This document shows positions 54,770 to 64,000 of a DNA stretch of 64,000 bases, piece by piece. The stretch is from Pinus tabuliformis. Its lineage: Eukaryota > Streptophyta > Pinopsida > Pinales > Pinaceae. Below the pieces are notes generated by a model. That model was not told the origin of the DNA and did no database searches. It saw only the letters and a program-made list of their open reading frames with translations. The stretch covers positions 516,564,102-516,628,101 of the forward strand of contig CM062805.1 of NCBI GenBank assembly GCA_031772625.1. The letters are read 5' to 3'. Position 1 is the stretch's first letter. Each line of letters opens with the position of its first letter. The translations under genes and the position numbers were made by a program.

Positions 54770-56296
54770 CTATATAAAATTCTCATCCTCCCATGTGGAA
54801 TCTTCAGCGGATAAGTTCTTCCACTTGATAAGATACTCTGAAATTGATCGATTTCGTAGCTGTCGAGTTCTTGTTTCTATGACTGCTTCCAGTTCCAATA
54901 TAATTTTTCCTTCCTCGTCAAGTTCTGGCAATATTGTTTGAACTAGGAGCTTTTCACCTATAACCTTCTTTAAACATGAAACATGGAAAACTGGGTTTAA
55001 TCGAGAAGCTGCAAGAAGCTCCAATTTGTATGCCATAGTACCAATCTTTTGCAACACCTTGTACGGACCATAATACTTTGGTGATAATTTATTATACTTC
55101 TTAGCTTGCTTAAGGGACATTTGCTTATATGGTTGTAGTCCTAGGAATACCCAATCACCTACATCAAAACGTCTTTCACTGCTATGTTGATCTGCTTGTT
55201 GTTTCATTCTATTATGTGCCAACACGAGGTTATCCTTTAAGAGTTGGAGGACTTGTTGTTGATGTTCGATGTGATGTTCCACTGCTTGAACCTTAGGATT
55301 TTCTCTTAAATATGATGTGATGGATGGTGGCTGATATCCATAAAGTGCCATAAATGGGGTCATTTTTGTTGCTGTATGGAAGGAAGTGTTATACCACCAT
55401 TCAGCCAGAGGCAACCATTTGACCCATTGTGTCTGTTTATCAAATACAAAGCAACGAAGATATCCTTCCAAACATTTGTTTACTATCTCAGTTTGCCTAT
55501 CAGATTGAGGATGATAAGATGAGCTATGAGCTAATTGAGTACCAAGACAAGAAAATAATTTTGTCCAAAAATGTCCAGTGAAAATGGGATCTCTGTCACT
55601 TACAATAATCTTTGGGTTTCCATGTAGCTTTTGAATTGTTTCCATAAATGCAGTAGAAACCGTACTGGCTTTAAATGGATGTGATAATGCACAAAAGTGT
55701 GCATACTTGGTAAGTCTGTCAACTACCACCATGATGACACTCTTACCCTCAGACTTGGGTAAACCTGTGATAAAATCCATTGAAACCTCCTCCAGACATT
55801 GGCTTGGAATGGATAAAGGTTGTAATAGACCCGGTGTCTTAATTGTTTCAACTTTATTTTGTTGGCAAACCAAACATTCCGCCACAAATTTTTGAATATC
55901 CGATTTAAGGTCATCCCAAAAAAATTCCTTCTTAACCCTGTGGTAAGTTTTTAAAAATCTTGAGTGCCCTCCTAAGGGAGAAGTGTGCAATCCCATAAGA
56001 ATATTTTGTTTTAGTTGGGAATTCTTACAAAGGTATAAGCGATCTTTGTACCATAAAGAATCATTTTGCCAGCTAAATGTATCAGACGTACTGGAATCTT
56101 GTTGTAACTTTCGAATAAGTGCCCATACTTCTTCGTCATTCTTCCATTCCTCCCTTTCTTCGTTTATCCAATCTGGTTGGATAATAGAAATGGCGCACAA
56201 CAATGCTTCCACATCCTCATCCTTTCTTGAGAGTGCATCTGCCACCACATTTTTCTTCCCTTTTTTGTAGATGATTTCAAAGTCATAACCCAACAT
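54770..56296 (-). pseudogene. pol: Chromovirus integrase with chromodomain
   Basis: A 508-residue frame starts in the end of RNase H (FEIIYKKGKKNVVADALSRK). The zinc-binding part follows (HSRFLKTYHRVKKEFFW, CLVCQQNKVE), then the core with MDFITGLPKSEGKSVIMVVVD, IVSDRDPIFTGHFW and SSYHPQSDRQTEIVNKCLE, giving the D, D, E acids. Next are the GPY-like segment (SPKYYGPYKVLQKIGTMAYK) and a final chromodomain-like block (SEYLIKWKNLSAEDSTWEDE). Chromodomains bias insertion towards particular chromatin. This frame is unbroken; other parts of pol are broken. Confidence 0.92.
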
Positions 56297-56317
56297 CTTT
56301 GTGACCCACTTTTGTTG

Positions 56318-56563
56318 CTATTCAGAGGATAATCTTTGTTCTAAAAAGTATTTAAGGCTATCATGATCCGTTTTTACCTTGAAGTGTCTTCCCATTAGGT
56401 AGGGTTGCCATTTCTTAAGTGCATGGAGTATTGCCAACATTTCCTTCTCATAAATAGCTTTGTGTAAAAACTTTCCCTTGATTGGACGACTTTCAAAAGC
56501 AATGGGTCTTTCATCTTGCATTAAAACAACACCAATTCCATTTCCTGAAGCATCGCATTCCAC
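56318..56563 (-). pseudogene. pol: Chromovirus RNase H
   Basis: This 81-residue frame has [20 protein letters not shown] with the first catalytic Asp, then [33 protein letters not shown] with Glu and Asp of the active site, as in the RT-linked RNase H of Ty3 elements. Confidence 0.9.
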
Positions 56564-56758
56564 AATAAAGGTTTTTGTGAAGTCCAGTGTAGCTAAGACC
56601 GGTGCTTGTCACATTGCCTCTTTAAGATGTTCAAAGGCCTTTGTTGCTTCTGGAGTCCATGAAAACGCATCTTTCTTCAATAATGTTGTTAGCGATGCTG
56701 CTATTCTCCCATAATTCTTAACAAACTTGCGATAACACCCTGTCAACCCGAGAAATCC

Positions 56759-58105
56759 TCACAGATGCTTTATGGATGTGGGGATTTTCCATTCCTTAAT
56801 GGCTTTAATTTTTCTAGGGTCTACCTTAACTCCTTCATGAGATACAATATGACCCAGATATTCCACCTCTTGTACTCCACAGAAACATTTGGATCTTTTT
56901 AAATATAATTGCTTCTCCTCCAATAGTTGTAGCACCTTGTCAACATGTTCAACATGATCCTTCCAAGACTTGTTGTAGATTAGTATATCATCAAAAAATA
57001 CTAACACAAATTTTCTAAGGAATGGTTTGAAAATGGAATTCATCAAACCTTGAAATGTTGAAGGCGCATTGGTAAGGCCAAAAGGCATGACCAAAAATTC
57101 ATAATGACCCTCATAAGTTCTAAATGTTGTTTTTGAAATGTCTTCAGTCTTCATTTTGATTTGATGATATCCTGAACGAAGATCCAACTTGGTGAAGTAA
57201 ATTGATCCATGCAATTCATCCAGTAATTCATCAATGACAGGAATGGGAAACTTATCTTCAATAATGAGCTTGTTGAGCTCCCTATAATCCGGACACATGC
57301 GCCATGATCCATCCTTCTTGTGCACTAATACTACTGGAGCAGAGAAAGAAATTTGACTCAGTTGAATTATACCAACCTCTAGCATTTCTGCAACCATACG
57401 TTCAATTTCACTCTTTTGGGCATAGGGATATTTGTACGGCCTGATGTTTGGAGGAACACTTCCTGGAATCAAATGAATAGCATGATCATGATCACGGATA
57501 GGTGGGAGACTTTTGGGAGTCTCAAATACCTTGGAATGATTGTCCAAGACTTTTTGGAGATCTGGAGAAATAGATGATTGCAATGTGGAAACATCTAGCA
57601 AACATAATTGTGCAATTACACCCCTTTGTTCCTTTTTTAGAAGCTTTGTCATACCATTAGAGCTAATTATCTTTCTCGGTTTCCCTGCAATACCCCTTAA
57701 TTCAACTTCCTTTCCTTCCACAAAAAATTTCATGAAAAGTTCTTGAAAATTGAAAGCTATTGTACCCAAGGATTGTAGCCATTGTACTCCTAGTACAACA
57801 TCAGCACCTCCCATTAGAATGGAAAGCATTGGGCTAGTCAATACATATTCTCCCATCGATAGCTTGATATTATGGCACTTTCCAGAGCAATTTATTGTTC
57901 CTCCATTTGCAACCATCACTTGACACTCTGGTGCTGGGTATAAGAAGCAATTCAATTCTTTTTCTACCTTACAATGAATAAAATTGTGGGTACTTCCTGA
58001 ATCAATCAACACTAGTACCTTGTTCTTCTTGATTTGTCCTTCTATCTTGATGGTTTGAGGAGTTGTAATTCCCGCCAATGCATTACAAGATATGGTCGGA
58101 TTCAT
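56759..58105 (-). pseudogene. pol: Chromovirus protease and reverse transcriptase
   Basis: A 448-residue frame. Near residues 30-45 is VLVLIDSGSTHNFI, the protease active site. At about residues 235-330 RT motifs start with GIIQLSQISFSAPVVLVHKK, WRMCPDYRELNKLI and FTKLDLRSGYHQI. MPFGLTNAPSTFQGLMN and the catalytic LVFFDDILIYN follow, then CFCGVQEVEYLGHIVS. All key RT motifs are present. Continuation into RNase H is interrupted. Confidence 0.92.
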
Positions 58106-58129
58106 TTCTTCTTTATCTAGGCTTTGTTC

Positions 58130-58633
58130 CTAGAGTATATCCTCTTCTTTTGACCTTTCTTGCTCCTTTTCTTCTTCCTCTTCACAATCTATGTAGAATA
58201 ATTTCTTCTCGGCACACTTATGACCTTTAGTGTATTTGCTATCACAACTGTAACAAAGCCCTTTTGCTCTTTTTTCTTCCAATTTTTGTGGTGTCAACCT
58301 TATAGGTTGTGGAAGACTAGGAGCAACCATACTTCCATCTTTATAGTTGAGAGTGGTATGCTTCTTGGTTGCCATAATTTTGCTTTCCATTTTTCTTTCT
58401 AACCTGAATGCCTTCTCTAATGAATCAGGTTCCCAAAGGCGAACATCATGTTGGATATTATCCTTTAAAGACCCTATGAACACATCAATCCTATGCTCCT
58501 CTGGAATATCTTTTACCCTTATGTTCAATTTTTGGAACTCCTCAATGTGCTCCATTATTGAACCCTTTTGTTTGAGACTTATCAATTGGCTAAAAAAAGT
58601 GTTGCTTTTTGTATCCTCATAATGTGCTATCAA
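58130..58633 (-). pseudogene. gag: Chromovirus gag C-terminal part with zinc knuckle
   Basis: This 167-residue frame has FSQLISLKQKGSIMEHIEEF and FIGSLKDNIQHDVRLW, typical of chromovirus gag. It ends with the knuckle-like CYSCDSKYTKGHKC and a strongly acidic tail (EEEEEKEQE). Confidence 0.85.
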
Positions 58634-58821
58634 TTCTTCCGTAAAAATTGCCCAAGTGATAAATTTTTTATGAGAGCAAAGACATTGATACCATACAAAC
58701 TAATTTGGTTCCAAATATAAAGTTGCCATACGTACCTTTTGTGTGTTTTGCACATTATTGAGATCGAAAAATTGCTCCATATGTAATATCCATTTTGCGG
58801 GATCCTTGCCATCAAACTTCC

Positions 58822-59247
58822 TCATATCGATTTTTGGAATATGGTGGGTTTTCTATCCACATTAGAGTCTAAGAAATCATGATTAACATTTCTTTTGTTC
58901 GCATCATGAGTTTCCTTTACTACCTTTTCACCATTGGTAAGTATTTCTTGTAGAAAATTTGTCAAATCTGTCTTCAAATCTGCCATGTCTGTCTTCAACT
59001 TTGTGTTCAAATCTATCTTCAAGTTATCCATCTTAGCTTCCATGCCATTCATCTTAGCTTCCACTCCATTAATCTTAGCTTCCATGCCATTTATCTTAGC
59101 TTCTGTTAGCTTTTGTGACAGTGACATTTGTTGCACTTGTTCTTGTAATTTTGATATATCATGTAGCATTTCTTCCTCTTCTTCATGAGTCATGCTAGAG
59201 ATTTTAGGTTCCTTACTAGGTGTTTGAATTTTCTTTCCTTGAGGCAT
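58822..59247 (-). pseudogene. gag: Chromovirus gag N-terminal coiled coil
   Basis: This 141-residue frame opens MPQGKKIQTPSKEP. It has a heptad-patterned helix with a four-fold 7-residue repeat (EAKINGM, EAKINGV, EAKMNGM, EAKMDNL) encoded by a 21-bp repeat at 59029-59112, then LKTDMADLKTDLTNFLQEI. Coiled coils at this place are common in chromovirus gag proteins. The frame leads towards the capsid part, from which it is separated by breaks. Confidence 0.8.
59029..59112. repeat. 21-bp coding repeat, four units
   Basis: ATCTTAGCTTCCATGCCATT and variants occur four times in a row at 21-bp spacing; on the minus strand each is one heptad of the gag coiled coil. Confidence 0.9.
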
Positions 59248-59908
59248 CAGTTACCGATAATAATGCTCTACTCCTTTGAATTCCTTCAGAATAAATTTTC
59301 AAACCAGGCTTAAGCAAAAGTTTAAGAAAATCTACACACCTTTTTTCACTTTGTAGGAGCTCGATATTGCCTCTGATGTATCTTTGTAATTTCTAATCAT
59401 CTAGTTCTGAATTTGTGACCTATAGTAGCCCTTTGTTTCCTCTTTCCAATGCCACAAGTCTGATCCAATTTGGATTCTCCAAGGAAGAGTTATGCGAAAT
59501 CTCCCATAGTGACTTGATTATAGACTAGTTCAGTAGAGCGAACTTGTATGACGTGCCACGAGTCATTGTTTCGCCCTTTGGATCTGAAAAATGCATACAA
59601 GAAAATACAGTCCATCCTCTTTCTATACCTTCTTATGAAATTTCAATCCGATCCCCAGAGAGAAAGTTATGACTATTTTCCCTAGGTCACCTGTTTGGAA
59701 TGTAATTCAGGAGTCTGCAAAAAGACCAACTTCCTCAGATCATATCTCCGCAAATATAGTGCAAAAAGCTCTGAAATTCGGACCCGAGGTTCAGCGCGAT
59801 TTCTTCTCAAATGGATTTTTTTTGCAACTTCTGAAACATCGCAGAAAAAAAGTTATAGTGAAAATGCCACGATGACCCGTTTGGAGCAGCAAAACCCTAG
59901 AATCCAAA

Positions 59909-59920
59909 GCTCTGATACCA
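59909..59920 (-). other. Primer-binding site, initiator-Met tRNA
   Basis: Minus-strand TGGTATCAGAGC, a perfect 12-base match, two bases inside the 5' LTR. Confidence 0.9.
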
Positions 59921-59922
59921 AA

Positions 59923-60254
59923 TGTTATGAAACCAACTCAAGAAAGATAGAAAAGATAGATCAACGCCTTGGAATTCAGCCTCTTCGAGGGGGAAACCTC
60001 CTTTACATTACATAAATGAACAATTCTTGGATGATTCAAATTACAAAACCTCCTTTCTATATATAGGAGTCTAAGGAGTCACAATATAACCCAACCGACC
60101 TAACAATAATAATATAAAGCCACAAAAATAACAATAGAGGGATTCTATGGGGCACAGTAATAACAATATGGGGATAATAGGGGCAAAAAAATATTAATAA
60201 GGGATGCAACTACAATAGTAATGGGGTAATTACTAGTATTATAGGGACCCAACA
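59923..60254 (-). repeat. 5' LTR of the chromovirus, 332 bp
   Basis: TGTTATGAAACC to GGACCCAACA, with TATATATA at 60058-60065. AATAG follows as the target duplication. Confidence 0.95.
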
Positions 60255-60345
60255 AATAGTTCTTCTTCCATGACTATATTCTGAAAAAGGGTCTTCACCC
60301 TTTGATCTTCATTTGTATATTTATTTGCAAAATCTGCAATTGCTC

Positions 60346-61149
60346 CTATGCTCCTCTATATGGATTTGGCTTTGGAAGAGAAAAGTCACAAGGAACTCCT
60401 GCTTCTTCAGAATACTGCTCAGCTTTTAGTTTGGAAACTTTAGAGGCTAAAAACTCTATCATCCTGGCTAATTCATCAATCTCAGGCTCTGAGGATGATG
60501 AGGATTCTCCTCCCTGTCTTCTCCTTTCAGCATCACCTTCGAGTCTCTCTGCAGCAATGATGTTCGATTCTACTTCAAAGGCTGCATCTTGCATATCAGC
60601 CAAAGAAGTACATCTTCTTTCTCTTAACAACAAGCAGAATTGGGAGTTGAAGGCATTGGCATAAGTAATCATTGCAGAAGTAGGGGTGGGCTTTGCTTCA
60701 GCTCGCATTCTATTGTACATATGATTGAATCTGATGTTGAAATCAGACAGCAACTCACCATCTTCTCTCTGCAAGTTCTCAAATTCAGTATGATAATAGA
60801 GCAGATATTTATTATTTCCCCAGTGCTTTAGGAACACATCATCTAGGGCCTCAATATCTGCAATAGACCTAGGGGGTAATTCTCTAAACCATTTTCTAGC
60901 TTCCCCATCTAGGCTTTGGACAAAAACCCTCATCTAGACATCCTCTTCATTGATATCCAGGTTATCAGCATAACTATAAAAGGCCTCAAGGTGCTCTTCA
61001 GCTGATATTCCTTCTGTACCAGTAAACTTTGGCATAAATTCTTGATAATTTCCTGTAGGCATGGTGTTCAAAGGGACAGGCAAGACCAGGGGTCCATACC
61101 TAACAGCAACTATTCTTTCTATTTTTGTGAGAACTTGCTGGCCTACCAT
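60346..61149 (-). pseudogene. gag: Gag capsid domain of the gag-only Gypsy
   Basis: Frame 61149-60934 has YQEFMPKFTGTEGISAEEHL and AFYSYADNLDINEEDV. Frame 60933-60346 has RVFVQSLDGEARKWFRELP, FLKHWGNNKYLLYYHTEFEN and GELLSDFNIRFNHMYNRM, the classic retrotransposon gag pattern. The end has a charged helical stretch (IDELARMIEFLASKVSKLKAE). In the family this forms the particle. It is well preserved but broken. Confidence 0.85.
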
Positions 61150-61620
61150 GACTGAAGTATATGAAAGGATACTGGTGAACTAAGTGGAATGGATCAACGA
61201 AAAGAATGACAGAGACAGAGGAATATTATGGACAGCATGGATGCTTGTTTAAACTGAGGTCCGAAAGGGAAATGAATGACTAAGGAGCTCAAATGAATCT
61301 CTGAAGGTGACTTTCACTATCAGAGATACATGGAATTTCTAGGGCTTACCTGGTCCTGATGCTCCTTTCTATGAAACTTTCTTCTGCTTAACGATCTTCT
61401 CAGGATCAGGCACTGGTTCAGCTGATGATTTCTAAGGATTTCTTCGAGCATGCCTTACCAACTGTGCCAGAACTTCAATGTGGAGTCGCCAAAAGTTGGT
61501 CTTCCTCCAGTGGAGTCGCCAGATAGATGATTACAACCAAAATATGTGCCCATACCTTGTCTATCATCAAAATCTGGAACTGTGTCATTCTCCCAGGGAA
61601 GCTGAGCTTCAATTCTCCTC
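61150..61620. other. 5' leader of the gag-only Gypsy
   Basis: Between the primer site and the gag start. No coding motif. A phrase, TGGAGTCGCCA, occurs twice 30 bp apart (about 61481 and 61511). Confidence 0.5.
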
Positions 61621-61639
61621 TCCCCGGCAACGGCGCCAA
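61621..61639 (-). other. Primer-binding site
   Basis: Minus-strand TTGGCGCCGTTGCCGGGGA, a well-known plant Gypsy primer site (Asp tRNA type, from memory), four bases inside the 5' LTR. Confidence 0.9.
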
Positions 61640-61643
61640 TTAA

Positions 61644-63442
61644 TGTTATCACCCCAAGAAACTCTCCTAGGTTGTATACCAGAGATGCTCGGGAACATTA
61701 CAAACTCAACATAAAATGTTGGAAAATGGTGGATGAATGGAAGGAAATGATGCATATTCAAGCCAGATAACCACTTCTACTATGCTTAACCCCAGACATG
61801 GGTGAACACCCCCAGAATACAAGGCTTTAGACCACCAATTACTCCCAGTTTAAGGAAAATGTGATGATAAAGAATACTGATCACACTAGCAGATGCATAG
61901 GACCCTGTGATGGCTAGCTGCAACCAGTTAAAAGGTCTGTAAATCTATTTCCTAATGCACAGACAGGATGACAACTCTCTGGCATTAAAACAACAGAAAT
62001 CTGCATACACATTCAATAATACATACTATATTCTAACACAGAGGCGGGATGACAGCCCCTCTAATGCTAAACATCAAGAGCACATAAAAAATGTATAACA
62101 GGAACAACCTGGAATAAAGGAGAAGAAGTGGAAAGTGAGCAATTAACATCAAAGGAAGCTTGCATTAGCTGAAAATGAAGACCAAACGCTGCAGGTATCA
62201 CAATGGTTACAGTCTCCAGAAGTTGAACTTTTACATCAAAATAACACTCATCAACCATCAACCCCTATTACATTTTGTCTTCTGGATATATATAGAGGTC
62301 GATTTACAAAAACACTCTGCTATGTTACACGAGGAGTGGTCATAATGGACCACCAACACATATTAACTTTCTGATGGATTGTCTGCTACAATCTGATTGT
62401 CTTAATGAACAAATCAACCCTTCTCTGGTGTTATGCAGTCCTTCTTGGTCAGGTGGACTCATGTATGGATAGATCTCCATAACTAATAAATGCCTTTTAC
62501 TGCTCGAGGCTGTCCATTTTCTTCTCGGCCACGCTGCTGGTTAATTGCAGTTGTTGAAGCCTTATTACACAGAGTACTTGGTAGCAGATGGCTTTGTCCT
62601 TCGGGAGCCCAAGACAGTGAAAGGAGTAAAGACAGTATGGTGGAGGCATGCATAGGATGAGAACAATTAATGGCTGTCGGATCCACAGATGAACGATGGA
62701 GATCACATCGGCAGGATCTATCAGGAGGAAATATGGATGGAGGAACGAAGGCCGTTGGATATGGATGTGGCAGATCTAACGGTTGACGAAAGCGGAAGAG
62801 GCACGGAGATTAACGGGTGGGAGAAGGGTACGGTAGCGGAAAGCGGTTTTATCACACTGCCTATCGGAGGAGGCGATATCTGTATGTGATGGCGCGATAC
62901 TGTAAAAAAGAAACACGTGGCAAATGTGACGGGTGCGAAACCGTCGCGATCACGCGTTAACGGGCGGGCAGGGTGAGCAATCAAGGCTTGCGACTACCAT
63001 CCGATCATGCGATGGATAGTCAAATGGCAAGGAACATACGCAGGGTTTAATGTGTGGGAAAAGGGGTTGTGACCGTTGGATCATGGCGATCAACGGCTGT
63101 GGATGAAGGAAACTATATGGGCAGGGTTTCGTGGGTTAAGTGCCTGGTCTTTAGGAAATGTAGGCTTTTGGAATAAACATGAATTCGCGCTGAGTTTTGC
63201 AAGAAAAACAGGGCTAGTGGGGAAAGAAGAAGTTTTGGAAACAAATCAGAGAAAGCGGGGCTAAAAAAAACACGGGATTAAGCATAGTTTCAAAGGGGAA
63301 CAGGGAAAGTAGGGGATATGGAGTTACAAGGACAACGAGGGAGAAAAGGAAACCAACTGCTGAGAGCATTCTTAAGGCACGGGACAACACTATCACACCT
63401 GTTTTCAATCCATCGACTGTCACAAAAGTAGCAGAGATAACA
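61644..63442 (-). repeat. 5' LTR of the gag-only Gypsy, 1799 bp
   Basis: TGTTATCACCCC to CAGAGATAACA, with tips TGTTATC and GATAACA as a 7-bp inverted repeat. CTAAC follows at 63443. Confidence 0.9.
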
Positions 63443-63447
63443 CTAAC

Positions 63448-64000
63448 TACAGGTTTATCTACAAAATTTATACACTTAGAAATATTTGTTTGAGAATTTT
63501 TTTTGACTTGGGATAAAACAAAATTTTCCAAGAAAGGTGAAGTATTTGCATTAAAATTTCCTAGAAATGATTTAACTGAGTAGTTTCTGATGATATTTTT
63601 GCTATACGTGACTGGCTCACTCTCTCATTCTATTTCTATAACGATATACTTTTTACGTCTTTCGCGGTCAACCCTTATTTGATTTGGCTTGCCATTATAG
63701 GGAAGCCACATGTGGGACCAATTATTCGCAAATAGCCATGAAGTTATTCTAACTAGTCTCTGTTAAGGATTAAACTGTAGAACTCGAGAATATCAACCAC
63801 AAGAATGTCAATGACTTGACACACTTTAGGGTTTGATGACAGTCTAGTAGTGACTTGATTGAGCTCTCCTATAACTTCGACTTGGGATCAGTCTAACTGC
63901 ACAATGCGTACAACAGATTTTTGGGGCTCAACATTCAATTTCATACAAATTGTTCGTGGTAGGATGTTAGATGAAGCTCCAGAGTCAACTAAATAGTTGT
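63448..64000 (-). pseudogene. pol: Gypsy protease region, continuing beyond the window
   Basis: Minus-strand translation from the right edge gives NYLVDSGASSNILPRTICMK, a clear retropepsin active site. VVRIVQLD, IDILVVDILEFYSLILNRD and GPTCGFP segments follow, as in plant Gypsy protease, running leftwards to a hydrophilic linker at 63531-63448 that stops at the CTAAC duplication. It belongs with the RNase H-RT-integrase at 51.6-48.1 kb. It is broken by a few breaks. Confidence 0.8.

Larger units (their letters stand above)
54382..60254 (-). mobile_element. Chromovirus (Ty3/Gypsy with chromodomain), near full length, broken
   Basis: Short 332-bp LTRs, initiator-Met primer site, gag, protease-RT, RNase H, integrase with terminal chromodomain and purine tract are all present in family order on the minus strand. 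Flanking AATAG is identical on both sides (54377-54381, 60255-60259). The LTRs differ at 11 of 332 positions by eye, about 3%. Coding has about half a dozen breaks, yet three frames exceed 160 residues. It sits inside the gag-only Gypsy. The short LTRs would suit the Reina group, but that is a guess. Confidence 0.92.
51572..63442 (-). mobile_element. Gag-only Gypsy element (TR-GAG-like), itself split by a chromovirus
   Basis: Two 1799-bp LTRs in direct orientation are flanked by perfect CTAAC duplications (51567-51571, 63443-63447). Primer site and purine tract are in place. Leaving out the chromovirus, only about 2.4 kb lies between the LTRs. It encodes a gag domain and a hydrophilic C-terminal region, and no pol motif is seen. 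Such gag-only, pol-less elements are known from plants as TR-GAG. LTRs differ by roughly 6-8% by eye. The gag frame is long but broken by a few breaks and by the chromovirus. Confidence 0.85.
48096..64000 (-). mobile_element. Gypsy element with extra RNase H, split by a nested pair
   Basis: Minus-strand protease (64000-63600), RNase H (51571-50829), RT with RNase H (50694-49507) and integrase (49438-48096) lie in one direction. The gag-only Gypsy at 51572-63442 sits between protease and RNase H with a perfect CTAAC duplication. The element continues beyond the right edge; its LTRs and gag are not in the window. It is broken by several breaks besides the insertion. It must be older than both elements inside it. 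Confidence 0.8.

Overview
The window reads as intergenic DNA from a large, repeat-rich plant genome. Nearly every recognisable stretch is an LTR retrotransposon or a piece of one. Both Copia elements (integrase upstream of RT, primer site for initiator-Met tRNA) and Ty3/Gypsy elements are present. The long LTRs, deep nesting and mostly old insertions would suit a conifer or another gymnosperm, but that is inference. I recognise no ordinary host gene, tRNA, rRNA or CRISPR array.

Layout, left to right. 1-3000: the 5' end of a minus-strand Copia-type element, with a 1.5-kb LTR and an unbroken gag-like frame running off the left edge. 3001-9913: an old, decayed minus-strand Gypsy (gag, protease) and A-rich DNA without genes. 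9914-10013: primer site and LTR stub of a chromovirus-like element. 10014-15149: a decayed plus-strand Copia with its 3' LTR cut short. 15150-15998: a minus-strand Copia gag-protease fragment. 16801-19850: a decayed minus-strand frame of an unnamed plant transposon-associated family. 19873-38802: a minus-strand Gypsy with 1.13-kb LTRs. It holds a 5' LTR of another Gypsy family (22917-25022), a plus-strand relative of the 16.8-19.9 kb frame (about 25.3-26.5 kb), an RNase H remnant, a 54-bp minisatellite, and a young inserted element (27825-34281). That young element has 2.34-kb LTRs of about 99% identity, flanking an unrecognised 372-residue frame and no pol. 39383-41555: a solo LTR with a perfect 5-bp target duplication, sitting in what looks like another LTR. 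42267-47315: a minus-strand Tork/TNT1-like Copia with gag, protease, integrase, RT and RNase H, broken. 48096-64000: a minus-strand Gypsy with an extra RNase H upstream of RT. It is split by a gag-only Gypsy (51572-63442), which is itself split by a chromovirus with a chromodomain (54382-60254).

The nesting order agrees with LTR divergence estimated by eye: about 1% for 27825-34281, 3% for the chromovirus, 6-8% for the gag-only element, 8% for the 19.9-38.8 kb Gypsy and 8-10% for the 42.3-47.3 kb Copia. In each nested pair with both LTRs the inner element is the less diverged. Several insertions keep 5-bp target duplications: GCATG, CTAAC and AATAG are perfect, and three others have one mismatch. 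The most novel-looking items are the young element with the orphan protein, the coiled-coil triple-zinc-knuckle frame at the left edge, and the two related transposon-associated frames on opposite strands.
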